Shown: positions 8,788-18,597, counted from the stretch's first letter. The stretch is 64,000 nt of DNA from Bradyrhizobium sp. WSM1417 (GCF_000515415.1 NZ_KI911783.1:1664392-1728391), one strand, 5' to 3'. The notes: generated by a model not told the origin, from the sequence alone. Numbers and translations: made by a program.

Positions 8788-9008
8788 GCGCGTTGCCCCC
8801 GGGACGACGCGATTAGAGCAGGCGGTGGTGAATCAGCCCAATCATTCGCCCAATTTCGGGACATGTTCCTGAAACTGCGGCGAACGCGAGGTTAAGGGCG
8901 GCGACGGCGCCCCCTGGAAGAGAGGGGCGCCGGCGAGAATTCAGAGATCGTTAACCATGCCATCCCGCCGAACCGCGCGCGGCGCCGGCGGGGCGCGATG
9001 CCGCCGCG

Positions 9009-10292
9009 TCAGTCGACCAGGATCACCCTGATGTCGTTCACATTGGTCAGCGTGGGACCCGGCAGCAGCAGGTCGCCCGTCGTCTCGAAGAACGTCGTCG
9101 CGTCGTTGTTGTCGAGATAGGCCTGCGGCTGCAGCCCCTGCGCCGCCATCTTCGCGAACGTCGTCGCATCGATCAGCGCACCGGCGGGGTCGGTGGGATT
9201 GCCGGCACCACCATCGGCGCCGTCGGTGTCGCCGGCGAGCGCGGAGATGTCTGGCGTGTCCTTCAAGAGGCCGGCGAGCGCCAGCGCATATTCCTGGTTC
9301 GGGCCGCCGCGGCCATTGCCGCGCACGGTGACCGTGAGCTCGCCGCCGGAGAGGATCGCGACGCGCTTGCCCTGCGCGCGGGCCTGAAGCGCCAGCCTGG
9401 CGTGATCGGCGGCAACGTCGCGGGCCTCGCCTTCGAGGTCGGCGCCGAGATCGATCGTCTCGTAACCGGCCTCATGCGCGAGCCTCACCGCAGCGTCGAG
9501 CGATTGCTTCGGACGTGCGATCAATTCGAAATGCGCGCGCGCGAACGCGGCGTCTCCCGGCTTGCAGCTCTCGTTCGCCGGGTCGTCCAGCGCGCGGCGG
9601 ACGGCATCGTCGATGTCGAGCTTGTACCTGGCGACGATGGCGCGCGCATCATTGAGCGTGGTCGGATCGGGCACGGTCGGACCCGAGGCGATCGCGGAGG
9701 GATCGTCATGCGGCACGTCGGAGATCGCGAGCGTCACGATCTCGGCGGCATTTTTGCCTGCGCGCGCCAGCCGTCCGCCCTTGATCCGCGACAGGTGCTT
9801 GCGCACGACGTTCATCTCGCCGATCGGCGCGCCGGAGCGGAGCAGCGCCTTGTTGACCGCCTGCTTCTGCGCGAAGCTGATGCCGTCCACCGGCGCGATC
9901 CAGTTCGCCGAGCCGCCGCCGGTGAGCAGCACCAAGAGCAAATCGTCCGGCCCGGCCTCGGCTGCGAGCGCGAGCGTGTCGGCCGCACCCTTCAGGCCGG
10001 CTTCGTCAGGCACCGGATGACCGGCCTCGACCACGCGGATACGGCGGGTCGGCACGCCGTAGCCGTGGCGCGTGGTGGCGATGCCGACGAGGTGCTCCGG
10101 TGCGAGCCCGAGCGTGTCGAGATAGTGCCGCTCCGCAGCCGCGGCCATCGCGGCCGCGCCCTTGCCGGCAGCGAGGCAGATCACGCGTCCCCTTGGCGCG
10201 GGGCGCAGGTGCCGTGCCAGAATCGTGCTCGGATGAGCGGCGGCAACGGCGGCGTCGTAGAGCGCGCGGAGTAGGGGACGTCGGTCGGTCAT
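9009..10292 (-). CDS. Glycerate 2-kinase (MOFRL family)
   Basis: A 427-residue glycerate kinase of the type-2 (GckA/TtuD, MOFRL) family, converting D-glycerate and ATP to 2-phosphoglycerate. The N-terminal domain shows LAAGKGAAAMAAAAE near residues 40-54 and LLTGGGSAN near 122-130, and the C-terminal MOFRL domain shows ILSGGELTVTVRGNGRGGPNQEYALALA and GDTDGADGG. Length is normal for the family. It stands alone here, without tartronate semialdehyde reductase or hydroxypyruvate genes beside it. It links glyoxylate, tartrate or serine-cycle carbon to glycolysis. Confidence 0.93.
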   Translation of the reverse strand: MTDRRPLLRALYDAAVAAAHPSTILARHLRPAPRGRVICLAAGKGAAAMAAAAERHYLDTLGLAPEHLVGIATTRHGYGVPTRRIRVVEAGHPVPDEAGLKGAADTLALAAEAGPDDLLLVLLTGGGSANWIAPVDGISFAQKQAVNKALLRSGAPIGEMNVVRKHLSRIKGGRLARAGKNAAEIVTLAISDVPHDDPSAIASGPTVPDPTTLNDARAIVARYKLDIDDAVRRALDDPANESCKPGDAAFARAHFELIARPKQSLDAAVRLAHEAGYETIDLGADLEGEARDVAADHARLALQARAQGKRVAILSGGELTVTVRGNGRGGPNQEYALALAGLLKDTPDISALAGDTDGADGGAGNPTDPAGALIDATTFAKMAAQGLQPQAYLDNNDATTFFETTGDLLLPGPTLTNVNDIRVILVD

Positions 10293-10442
10293 GACGAAAG
10301 GCCTTCGGCAGAGTCTCGGGCAGAGCGAAGCGATGGCGACGAAATCGCCGTTCTCCTCCCTATCGCATCATGCGCCAAAGCGTAAGCCGCCTTTTCCGTC
10401 ATTCGATTGTGCAATCGCGTGATCATAATCGCGGCGCAAGCA

Positions 10443-10474
10443 AAAACCCCCCGCGGATTAGCGCAGGGGGTTTT
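10443..10474 (-). terminator. Rho-independent terminator after binding protein gene 1
   Basis: On the minus strand a GC-rich hairpin (CCCCCTGCGC / GCGGGGGG arms with one mismatch) is followed by TTTTTG. It lies about 25 bp beyond the stop of the gene at 10497-11726. Confidence 0.85.
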
Positions 10475-10496
10475 CATCGTCGTGGGTATCAGGCGG

Positions 10497-11726
10497 TTAG
10501 CCGCCGACGTCGGCGCTGATCACGTCACCGAACAGCTCCCACTTGTCGCCCTTGAACTTCTCGAGCTGGAGCTGGCTGATCGGCGCGAAGTCGGTTGGGG
10601 ACGTGTTGATCTGCACGCCCGGCAGCAGCACCTCGGTGCGGAAGTTCTTCAGGCTGGCGGCTTGCTTCATGACGTTCGCGCGTGTGAGATCGTCGCCGCA
10701 CTGCTTGAGGACCTGGACCAGGGTCTGCGCCACGCCGTAGCCGACGATGGTGCCGTGGTCGAGCTTGTCGCCGTCTGGAAAGTACTTGTTCATGAACGCG
10801 ACGAAGTCCTTCATGCCGGGATCGCTGTTCCACTGCGAGTCCGAAATGTCCTTCAGATAGTCGGCGGAGATGATGTCCTGCGAGTTCTCGAACCCGGCGG
10901 GCTTGAGCACGCTGCCGACCGAGGCCGAGACGTTGTTGAGGAAGTGCAGCGGCTTCCAGCCGATCTCGGCATTCTTCTTGATCGCCTGCGCCGCGAATTT
11001 CGGCGTCGTGATGTTCATGAAGACGTCGGCGCCGGTCGACTTCAGCTTGACGATGTGGTTGTCGATGGTCGGCTCGGAGGTCTCATAGCTCTCCTCCATG
11101 ATGATCATCGACGCGGCCTTGGCGCCGAGGCCGTCCTTCAGGCCCTTGAGATAATCCTTGCCGTAATCGTCGTTCTGATAGAGCACGGCGATCTTGGCGT
11201 CTGGCTTGTTCTTCAAGAGCCACTTCGCGTAGATCTGCGTCTCGCTCTGGTAGTTGGGCTGCCACCCCATGGTCCAGGGGAAGTTCTGCGGATCGTTCCA
11301 CTTGGTGGCGCCGGTCGCGACGAAGAGCTGCGGCACCTTCTTCGAATTCATGTATTTGTGGATCGCCGAGTTTGGCGGCGTGCCGAGCGAGTTGAAGATG
11401 AACAGCACCTCGTCGCTCTCGACCAGCTTGCGCGCCTGCTCCACCGTCTTCGGCGGCGAGTAGGCGTCGTCGTAGCTGATGTAGTTGATCTTGCGGCCGT
11501 TGATGCCGCCTTCGTCGTTGATCTTCTTGAAATAGGCGGCTTCGGTCCGCCCGATGATGCCGTAGGCGGAGGCCGGTCCGCTATAGGGCATGATGTTGCC
11601 GATCTTGATCTCGGTATCGGTCGCGCCGGTATCGTATTTCTTCTGAGCCGATGCAGTGGAGGCCGAGGCCGCAATGAGCGCGAGCGCGAGTGACGCGGCC
11701 GCAAGTTTGCCGGTGACAGCGGGCAT
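10497..11726 (-). CDS. ABC transporter substrate-binding protein 1 (LivK-like)
   Basis: A 409-residue periplasmic binding protein of the Liv/type I family and the first of four tandem paralogues. A Sec signal peptide ends ASTASA before QKKYDTGATDTE. The mature protein shows NIMPYSGPASAYG near residue 45, the ligand-pocket segment FNSLGTPPNSAI and VATGATKWNDPQ. It presents a ligand to a Liv-type membrane complex, probably LivHMFG at 15978-19395, possibly also the receptor-less complex at 2392-5937. It has its own terminator and a probable own promoter. Because the array adjoins the pim operon, a dicarboxylic, fatty or alicyclic acid is a more likely ligand than an amino acid; this is inference. 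Confidence 0.93.
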   Translation of the reverse strand: MPAVTGKLAAASLALALIAASASTASAQKKYDTGATDTEIKIGNIMPYSGPASAYGIIGRTEAAYFKKINDEGGINGRKINYISYDDAYSPPKTVEQARKLVESDEVLFIFNSLGTPPNSAIHKYMNSKKVPQLFVATGATKWNDPQNFPWTMGWQPNYQSETQIYAKWLLKNKPDAKIAVLYQNDDYGKDYLKGLKDGLGAKAASMIIMEESYETSEPTIDNHIVKLKSTGADVFMNITTPKFAAQAIKKNAEIGWKPLHFLNNVSASVGSVLKPAGFENSQDIISADYLKDISDSQWNSDPGMKDFVAFMNKYFPDGDKLDHGTIVGYGVAQTLVQVLKQCGDDLTRANVMKQAASLKNFRTEVLLPGVQINTSPTDFAPISQLQLEKFKGDKWELFGDVISADVGG

Positions 11727-11799
11727 TCCTATCTCCCTATTTTCTTGGTGTGTGCGCGTCCCTTTTCTTGTGTTGCCTGTTCTTGGTGACGCAGCCGCA

Positions 11800-11807
11800 A
11801 TTCAATA
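11800..11807 (-). promoter_or_regulatory. Shared upstream octamer of binding protein gene 1
   Basis: On the minus strand TATTGAAT stands about 75 bp before the start codon. The same octamer is found 77 bp before binding protein gene 2 (13192-13199). Its conserved position suggests a -10 region or regulator site, but no convincing -35 can be assigned. Confidence 0.3.
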
Positions 11808-11830
11808 CGATTTGCGCGGAAGCTTCAAGG

Positions 11831-11861
11831 AAAAGCCCCCGCGGCCGGAACCGCAGGGGCT
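11831..11861 (-). terminator. Rho-independent terminator after binding protein gene 2
   Basis: On the minus strand AGCCCCTGCGG and CCGCGGGGGCT arms form a GC-rich hairpin followed by TTTTCC. It lies 25 bp after the stop of the gene at 11886-13115. Confidence 0.85.
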
Positions 11862-11885
11862 ACGTCTTTGGTTAATCGGTTAAGG

Positions 11886-13115
11886 TCAGCCGCCGACGTC
11901 GCCGCTCAAAATTTCACCAAACCGCTCCCAGTGCTCGTCCTTGAACCGGATCAGTTGCAGCTGCGAGAGCGGCGCGAAATCGGTCGCCGAGGTGTTGACC
12001 TTGATGCCCGGCAGCAGGCCGGCCGGCTCGTAGTCCTTGATGCTGGCGGCCTGCTTCATGACGTTCTCGCGGGTCAGATCGTCACCGCAGGCCTTGAGTA
12101 CGTGCACGAGGCCCTGGCTCACGATGTAGGCATACATCACCGAAGCGTCGGCGCGGTTCGCTTCGGGATAGTACTTATCCAGAAACTGGTTCCAGGCGAT
12201 CATCGCCGGGTCGTTCTTCCATTGGGCGTCGGTCGGATCCATGAAGTATTGCGACGAGATGATCTCCTGCGCGTTCTCAAAGCCGGCCGGCTTGATCACG
12301 CTGCCGATGGAGGCCGAGACGTTGTTGAGAAAGTGCAGCGGCTTCCAGCCGATCTCGGCGTTCTTCTTGATCGCCTGCGCGGCGAATTTCGGCGTCGTGA
12401 TGTTCATGAAGACGTCGGCGCCGGAGGCTCTCAGCTTCACGATATGCGAGTCGATGGTCGGCTCGGAGACCTCATAGCTGTCCTCGATGACGATCAGCGA
12501 CGCCGCCTTGGCGCCGAGCCCGTCCTTGAAGCCCTTCAGATAGTCCTTGCCGTAATCGTCGTTCTGATAGAGCACCGCGATCTTGGCGTCCGGCTTGTTC
12601 TTCAGGATGTACTTCGCGTAGATGACGGTCTCGCTCTGGTAGTTCGGCTGCCAGCCCATCGTCCAGGGAAAATTCTGCGGATCGTTCCACTTGGTGGCGC
12701 CGGTCGCGACGAACAGCTGCGGCACCTTCTTCTGATTGAGATATTTCTGGATCGCCGAGTTCGGCGGCGTGCCGAGCGAGTTGAAGACCATCAGCACTTC
12801 GTCGCTCTCGACCAGCTTGCGCGCCTGCTCCACGGTCTTCGGCGGCGAATAGGCATCGTCATAGGTAACGTAGTTGATCTTGCGGCCGTTGATGCCGCCT
12901 TCCGCGTTGATTTTCCGGAAAAAGGCTTCCTCAGTCTTGCCGATCACGCCGTAGGCGGAGGCCGGTCCGCTGTAGGGCATGATGTTGCCGATCCTGATTT
13001 CGGTATCGGATGCGCCGGTGTCGTATTTCTTCTGTGCCGATGCTGCCGTGGACAAGGTGGCAGCCAGCAGGAGGGCGGCCGAGAAGGCCCCCAACCGCAC
13101 ATGCATTGCAGGCAT
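11886..13115 (-). CDS. ABC transporter substrate-binding protein 2 (LivK-like)
   Basis: A 409-residue periplasmic binding protein, closest in the array to protein 1: the two share long identical stretches around KYDTGASDTEIRIGNIMPYS, FNSLGTPPNSAI and FPWTMGWQPNYQ. The start MPAMHVRLGAF is preferred to a frame running 26 codons further because GGGAG stands just before it and a Sec signal peptide (cleavage after STAASA, before QKKYDTGA) follows directly. Differences from protein 1 cluster in the C-terminal lobe (PTDAQWKNDPAMIAWNQFLD, ASVMYAYIVSQG), which may change ligand preference. It ends in its own terminator. Confidence 0.93.
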   Translation of the reverse strand: MPAMHVRLGAFSAALLLAATLSTAASAQKKYDTGASDTEIRIGNIMPYSGPASAYGVIGKTEEAFFRKINAEGGINGRKINYVTYDDAYSPPKTVEQARKLVESDEVLMVFNSLGTPPNSAIQKYLNQKKVPQLFVATGATKWNDPQNFPWTMGWQPNYQSETVIYAKYILKNKPDAKIAVLYQNDDYGKDYLKGFKDGLGAKAASLIVIEDSYEVSEPTIDSHIVKLRASGADVFMNITTPKFAAQAIKKNAEIGWKPLHFLNNVSASIGSVIKPAGFENAQEIISSQYFMDPTDAQWKNDPAMIAWNQFLDKYYPEANRADASVMYAYIVSQGLVHVLKACGDDLTRENVMKQAASIKDYEPAGLLPGIKVNTSATDFAPLSQLQLIRFKDEHWERFGEILSGDVGG

Positions 13116-13191
13116 CTTGATCTCCCTAGAAGAGGTTTGAATGTGTCGATTGTTCTTGATTGGGAGCGATCGTTGCGTCGCTCTGCCGTCC

Positions 13192-13199
13192 ATTCAATA
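13192..13199 (-). promoter_or_regulatory. Shared upstream octamer of binding protein gene 2
   Basis: TATTGAAT on the minus strand, 77 bp before the start codon, identical to the octamer at a matching distance before binding protein gene 1. A promoter role is inferred only from the shared position. Confidence 0.3.
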
Positions 13200-13221
13200 C
13201 CCATCCGTCGCCGCCAGCAAG

Positions 13222-13251
13222 AAAAACGCCCTGCAGAACTGTCGCAGGACG
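13222..13251 (-). terminator. Rho-independent terminator downstream of binding protein gene 3
   Basis: On the minus strand CGTCCTGC and GCAGGGCG pair (one G-U) around a small loop and are followed by TTTTTC. It lies about 110 bp beyond the stop at 13364, further than its counterparts in the array. Confidence 0.75.
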
Positions 13252-13363
13252 CGCAATCTATTTGAAGCGGTGCGGAATATTCCGGCACGTGAGATTTTGC
13301 GCGCCGTTGATCAGTTGCTCTGAGTTGCCGAGTGCAGCAGAAGCTATCTTGAATTGCGAAATT

Positions 13364-14590
13364 CTAGTGACTCGTCGCGCTCGAGATCACGTCCCCGAAC
13401 AGCTCCCACTTCTTGCCCTTGAACCGCATCATCTGGAGCTGCTCGATCGGGGCGAAATTATCGGCCGCGGTGTTGATCTTGATGCCGGGCAACAGGGTGT
13501 CGGGCTCGAAATCCTTCAGGCTAGCCGCCTGCTTCATGACGTTGTCGCGGGTGAGGTCGTCGCCGCACATTTGCAGCACCTTCACCATGGTCTGCGCGGC
13601 GGCATAGCCGAACACCACGCCGGCATCGAGCTTGTTGGCCTTGGGATCGTATTTGGCGAGGAAGTTGTAGAACTTCTTCATGCCGTCGTCGGCATTCCAT
13701 TGCGGGTCGGAGCCGTCCTTGGTGTAGCTCGCCGACAGGATCCCTTGCGAGATCTCGAGCCCCGCCGGCTCCAGCACGCCGCCGACCGAGGCCGAGACGT
13801 TGGAGATGATGTGGACCGGATGCCAGTTGATCTCGGCCGCCTTCTTGATAGCCTGTGCGGCAAATTTCGGCGTGGTGATGCTGACGAAGATGTCGGCGCC
13901 GGAGGCCTTCAATTTCACGACGTGCTCGTCGATCGCCGGCTCCGACGTGTCGTAGCTGTCTTCCAGCACGATCATCGAGGCCTTGGGCCCAAGGCCGTCC
14001 TTCAGTCCCTTGAGATAGTCCTTGCCGAAATCGTCGTTCTGGTAGAGCACGCCGATCTTGCCGTCCGGCTTCTCCTTCATGATGTACTTGGCGTAGATGC
14101 GCGCCTCGCTGGCGTAGCTCGGCTGCCAGCCCATGGTCCAGGGATATTGCTTCGGATCGTTCCACTTCGAAGCGCCGCTCGCCACGAACAATTGCGGCAC
14201 CTTCTTCTCGTTCATGTATTTGCGAATGGCGCCGTTGGTGGAGGTGCCGAGCGACCCGAAGATCAGCAGCACCCCGTCGCTCTCGACCAGCTTGCGGGCC
14301 TGCTCCACCGTCTTCGGCGGCGAATAGCCGTCGTCATAGGAGATGAACTTGATCTTGCGGCCGCCGATGCCGCCCTCGGCATTGACCTTGTTGAAATAGG
14401 CTTCCTCGGCCTTGCCGATCGCCGCATAGGCGGAGGCCGGGCCGCTATAGGGCATGATGTTGCCGATCTTGATCTCGGTATCGGAAGCGCCACTGTCGTA
14501 TTTCTTCTGCGCCAGGGCCGGGCCGCTCATCGCAGTGCACAACGCGAATGCGGCCAAAACGCCCGCAACCTGAAATCGAACGGCAGTCAT
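13364..14590 (-). CDS. ABC transporter substrate-binding protein 3 (LivK-like)
   Basis: A 408-residue periplasmic binding protein, the most divergent of the four. A start with GGAG 6 bp upstream (MTAVRFQVAG) leads into a Sec signal peptide cut after SGPALA, giving the shared mature start QKKYDSGASDTE. The pocket segment reads FGSLGTSTNGAI where the others have (S/P)LGT(P)(P/S)NSAI, and VASGASKWNDPK replaces VATGATKWNDP. The downstream lobe (HPVHIISNVSASVGGVLEPAGLE) also differs. A different ligand is therefore likely. It is probably transcribed alone, between terminators. Confidence 0.93.
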   Translation of the reverse strand: MTAVRFQVAGVLAAFALCTAMSGPALAQKKYDSGASDTEIKIGNIMPYSGPASAYAAIGKAEEAYFNKVNAEGGIGGRKIKFISYDDGYSPPKTVEQARKLVESDGVLLIFGSLGTSTNGAIRKYMNEKKVPQLFVASGASKWNDPKQYPWTMGWQPSYASEARIYAKYIMKEKPDGKIGVLYQNDDFGKDYLKGLKDGLGPKASMIVLEDSYDTSEPAIDEHVVKLKASGADIFVSITTPKFAAQAIKKAAEINWHPVHIISNVSASVGGVLEPAGLEISQGILSASYTKDGSDPQWNADDGMKKFYNFLAKYDPKANKLDAGVVFGYAAAQTMVKVLQMCGDDLTRDNVMKQAASLKDFEPDTLLPGIKINTAADNFAPIEQLQMMRFKGKKWELFGDVISSATSH

Positions 14591-14649
14591 CTTTCTCCAC
14601 CCGGAACGGATCGCCGCCGCATTGAACAAGATTGATGCGGGACGTCAAC

Positions 14650-14680
14650 AAAAAGCCCCCGCGATCGTTCGCGGGGGCTT
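14650..14680 (-). terminator. Rho-independent terminator after binding protein gene 4
   Basis: On the minus strand AAGCCCCCGCGAACGATCGCGGGGGCTT forms a near-perfect hairpin, given here as arms AAGCCCCCGCG and CGCGGGGGCTT, followed by TTTG. It lies 30 bp after the stop of the gene at 14711-15946 and closes the iclR-liv-binding protein gene run. Confidence 0.9.
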
Positions 14681-14710
14681 CTCTTGGTCTTAGACTATTG
14701 CGTCAGAGCG

Positions 14711-15946
14711 TCACTCGGTGGCGATGTCGCCGCTGATGATCTCGCCGAAGAGTTCCCACTTCTCGCCTTTGAAGCGCTGCATCTGGAGCTGGGCGATCGG
14801 GGCGAAGTCGGTGGGGCCGGTGTTGATCTTGACGCCGGGCAGCAGGGTATCCGGTGCGAAATCCTTCAACGAGGCCGCCTGCTTCATGATGTTGGCCCGG
14901 GTCAGGTCGTCGCCGCACATTTCCAGGACCTTGGCCAGCGTCGACGCCGCGCCGTAGCCATAGACCATGCTGGTGTCGGACTTGTCGGCACCCGGCATGT
15001 ACTTGTCGACGAACTCGTTCCACTTCTTCATGCCGGGATCGTTGGCCCACTGCGGGTCCGTGGAGTCCTTGGCATAGGCCGCCGACAGCACGCCCTGCGA
15101 GGCCTCGAAGCCGGCCGGCTTCATCACGCTGCCGACCGAGATCGACACGTTGGTGAGGATCTGCAGCGGCTTCCAGCTCAGCTCGGCGGTCTTCTTGATG
15201 GTCTGGGCCGCGAACTTCGGCGTCGCGTAGATCAGCAGGACGTCGGGATTGGCCGCCTTGATCTTGACGATGTGACCGTCGATCGAGGGCTCCGACACCT
15301 CGTAGCTCTCTTCCATGATGATCATGGACGCGCCCTTGGCGCCCAGGCCGTCCTTGGTGCCCTTGAGGTAGTCTTTGCCGAAATCGTCGTTCTGATAGAG
15401 GATCGCGATCTTGGCGTCCGGCTTCTCCTTCAGCAGCCATTTCGCGTAGATCTGCGCTTCGCTCTGGTACGAGGGCTGCCAGCCCATGGTCCAGGGGAAG
15501 TTCTTCGGGTCGTTCCACTTGGTGGCGCCGGTGGCGACGAACAGCTGCGGGATCTTCTTGGCGTTCAAATACTTCTGGATCGCGCTGTTCGAGGGCGTGC
15601 CGAGCGGGTTGAACACGACGATCACTTCGTCGCTCTCGACCAGCTTGCGGACCTGCTCGACGGCCTTCGGCGGCGAATAGCCGTCGTCATACGTGACGAA
15701 GTTGATCTTGCGGCCGTTGATGCCGCCCTTGTCGTTGATCATCTTGAAATAGGCTTCTTCGGTCTTGCCGATGATGCCATAGGCCGAGGCCGGACCGCTA
15801 TACGGCATGATGTTGCCGATCTTGATCTCGGTATCGGACGCGCCGGTGTCATATTTTTTCTGGGCGAATGCGGCGCCGGAGGTGAGAGTGATGACCGCCG
15901 TTGCCGTTACCAGCGCAGCGGTTCGCAGTGTTCTTTCAAAAAACAA
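14711..15946 (-). CDS. ABC transporter substrate-binding protein 4 (LivK-like), TTG start
   Basis: A 411-residue periplasmic binding protein, fourth paralogue and the only one transcribed with the permease genes. No ATG fits; a TTG at 15944-15946 has GGAG 7 bp upstream and gives M-F-F-E-R-T-L-R followed by a Sec signal peptide cut after SGAAFA, with the shared mature start QKKYDTGASDTE. The open frame continues far upstream into livM on another frame and is not used. The pocket segment is FNPLGTPSNSAI. It lies 31 bp after livM, so it is probably the core receptor of the LivGFHM complex. Confidence 0.92.
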   Translation of the reverse strand: MFFERTLRTAALVTATAVITLTSGAAFAQKKYDTGASDTEIKIGNIMPYSGPASAYGIIGKTEEAYFKMINDKGGINGRKINFVTYDDGYSPPKAVEQVRKLVESDEVIVVFNPLGTPSNSAIQKYLNAKKIPQLFVATGATKWNDPKNFPWTMGWQPSYQSEAQIYAKWLLKEKPDAKIAILYQNDDFGKDYLKGTKDGLGAKGASMIIMEESYEVSEPSIDGHIVKIKAANPDVLLIYATPKFAAQTIKKTAELSWKPLQILTNVSISVGSVMKPAGFEASQGVLSAAYAKDSTDPQWANDPGMKKWNEFVDKYMPGADKSDTSMVYGYGAASTLAKVLEMCGDDLTRANIMKQAASLKDFAPDTLLPGVKINTGPTDFAPIAQLQMQRFKGEKWELFGEIISGDIATE

Positions 15947-15977
15947 TTCGGGTCTCCTTGGCTTAATCAACGGGTTG

Positions 15978-16994
15978 TCAGTTCTTTCTGAGCCGGCCGA
16001 CGAGTTGCTGGCCCATGATCGCGATCTGCCTCGCGCCGTGCGGCACGAGGTAGATGACGGCGAACAGGAGTACGCCGAATACGGCGCCGGAGAGGCCCTT
16101 GGAGATGCCCTCCGCCATGTTCGGCACGAAGATGATGAAGGCTGCGCCGACGAACGAGCCGGGCAGCCAGCCGACGCCACCGACGACCATGCCGAGGAAC
16201 AGCGAGATCGCGAGCGTGATCGTGTAGCTGTCGGGCGCGACGAACTGCACCGCGATGGCGCCGAGCGAGCCGGCAACGCCGGTGATGCCGGCGGACACGC
16301 CGAAGGCCAGCGTCTTGTACAGTGCGACGTTGACGCCCATCGAGGAGGCCGCGATCTCGTTGTCGCGGATCGCCATGAAGGCGCGGCCCGAGCGGGAGCG
16401 CAGCAGGTTTACCGAGAAGATGTAGATCGCGAGCACGACGGCGAGCGAGAAGTAGTAGAGCCACGTGTCCTGCGACATCGGCAGCCCGAACGGCGCGTCG
16501 GGCTTGGTGACGACGAGGCCCTGCACGCCGCCGGTCCAGTGCTCGAGGAAGTTCAGCTTCAGCAGCTGCGGCATCGCGGTGGCAAGCGCAAAGGTCGCGA
16601 GCGCGAGATAGACGCCCGATAGCCGCAGCGCCGGCTTGCCGAACAGGTAGCCGAATGCGAAGCAGACCGCGGCGGAAATCGGAATTGTCAGCGCATAGTT
16701 GACGTTGAAGTACTCCATCAGCACCGCCGACGTATAAGCGCCCACGGCGTAGAAGGCGCTCTGGCCGAGCGAGAACTGGCCGGAGCCGCCCGTCAGGATG
16801 TTCAAGGCCAGCACCGCGAGCCCGTAGATCAGGAGCATCGTCATCTGGAAGATGATGAAGTTCTTGACGAAAACCGGCACGACCAACAGCACCGCCAGCA
16901 CCAACAGGGAGGTGCCCGTGCCCAGCGTCATCGCCCGCTTCGGAACCGCCTCGACGGCCGGGGCTTCCGTGACGACGTCTTCTGCAGCGCTCAT
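15978..16994 (-). CDS. livM: Liv-type ABC transporter permease LivM
   Basis: A 338-residue inner-membrane permease with about nine hydrophobic segments. The family motif is visible as LTGGSGQFSLGQSAFYAVGAYT in the first third (near residues 70-95) and the cytoplasmic loop as GRAFMAIRDNEIAASSMGVNV. The start MSAAEDVVTE overlaps nothing but lies 2 bp from the livH stop; longer in-frame extension would run into livH and is rejected. It pairs with LivH and is powered by LivF and LivG encoded upstream. Confidence 0.95.
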   Translation of the reverse strand: MSAAEDVVTEAPAVEAVPKRAMTLGTGTSLLVLAVLLVVPVFVKNFIIFQMTMLLIYGLAVLALNILTGGSGQFSLGQSAFYAVGAYTSAVLMEYFNVNYALTIPISAAVCFAFGYLFGKPALRLSGVYLALATFALATAMPQLLKLNFLEHWTGGVQGLVVTKPDAPFGLPMSQDTWLYYFSLAVVLAIYIFSVNLLRSRSGRAFMAIRDNEIAASSMGVNVALYKTLAFGVSAGITGVAGSLGAIAVQFVAPDSYTITLAISLFLGMVVGGVGWLPGSFVGAAFIIFVPNMAEGISKGLSGAVFGVLLFAVIYLVPHGARQIAIMGQQLVGRLRKN

Positions 16995-16996
16995 GA

Positions 16997-17875
16997 TCAA
17001 ACTCGCTTGACGATTTGCCGGCCGAACAGGCCAGCGGGTTTGACGACCAGGACGGAAATGATCAGCGCAAGCGCGATCGGAAGCTTCAGCTCGTTGCCGA
17101 CGCCGGGAATGTAGGTGCCGGCGAGGTTCTCGAAGACACCGACCAGGAAGCCGCCGACTACGGCGCCGAAGGGGCTGGTCAGTCCGCCGAGCACCGCGGC
17201 GGCGAAGCCGTAGATCAGCACGCCGCCCATCATATTGGGCTCGAGGAACACGACCGGTGCGATCAGCATGCCCGCGATCGCACCGATGGCAGACGCCATG
17301 CCCCAACCCAGCGCGATCATCCAGCTGGTGTTGATGCCGACCAGCCGGGCCGATTCAGGCACGGAGGCGGCCGCGCGCATGGCGAGGCCGATCTTGGTGT
17401 ACTGAAAGAAGAAGTAGAGGCCGAGCAACAGCAGCACCGTGACGCCGATCATGCCGGCCTGGTGGGTCGAGATCAGCTGACTGCCGAGGAACGGCGAGGA
17501 GCCGAACGGGGTCGGATACTGCTTGATGGTGAAGTCCCAGATCAGGCCGGCCGAGGAGTTGATGATCGCGAACAGCGCGATGAAGCCGGCGACGTTGGTC
17601 AGCACCGGCGCCTTGGCGAGCGGCTTGAACAGGATGCGCTCGATCGCGATGCCGCCGACGAAGGACAATGCCAGCGTGATCACGAAGGCGGCCCAATAGG
17701 GAATGCCCCATTGCATCAGCTGCCAGGAGATGAAGGTCGAGAACATCGCCATCTCGCCCTGCGCGAAGTTGAGATGGTCGATCGCCTGGTAGATCATGAC
17801 CACGGCGAGCGCCATGCAGGCGTAGATCGCGCCCGTGGCGATGCCGGCCAGCACTTGGTTGGTGAACAGCTCCAT
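16997..17875 (-). CDS. livH: Liv-type ABC transporter permease LivH
   Basis: A 292-residue permease of normal LivH length. It begins MELFTNQVLAGIATGAIYACMALAVVMIYQ and carries HLNFAQGEMAMFSTFI near residues 34-49 and the cytoplasmic loop AMRAAASVPESARLVGIN. It lies 12 bp after livF and 2 bp before livM in the livG-livF-livH-livM-receptor order, so all are probably one transcript. Confidence 0.95.
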   Translation of the reverse strand: MELFTNQVLAGIATGAIYACMALAVVMIYQAIDHLNFAQGEMAMFSTFISWQLMQWGIPYWAAFVITLALSFVGGIAIERILFKPLAKAPVLTNVAGFIALFAIINSSAGLIWDFTIKQYPTPFGSSPFLGSQLISTHQAGMIGVTVLLLLGLYFFFQYTKIGLAMRAAASVPESARLVGINTSWMIALGWGMASAIGAIAGMLIAPVVFLEPNMMGGVLIYGFAAAVLGGLTSPFGAVVGGFLVGVFENLAGTYIPGVGNELKLPIALALIISVLVVKPAGLFGRQIVKRV

Positions 17876-17887
17876 CGTGCCGGCTCC

Positions 17888-18597
<710 letters not shown>

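Noticed and set aside
11868-13265. A long open frame on the plus strand antisense to receptor genes 2 and 1
   Set aside because: It mirrors the codon pattern of the minus-strand receptor genes, has Arg/His/Leu-rich composition without domains, and repeats over the other paralogues. It is a shadow of high-GC coding DNA.
10497-15946. The four receptor genes as an assembly duplication
   Set aside because: The copies differ throughout, have different leaders and different terminators, and so are real diverged paralogues.
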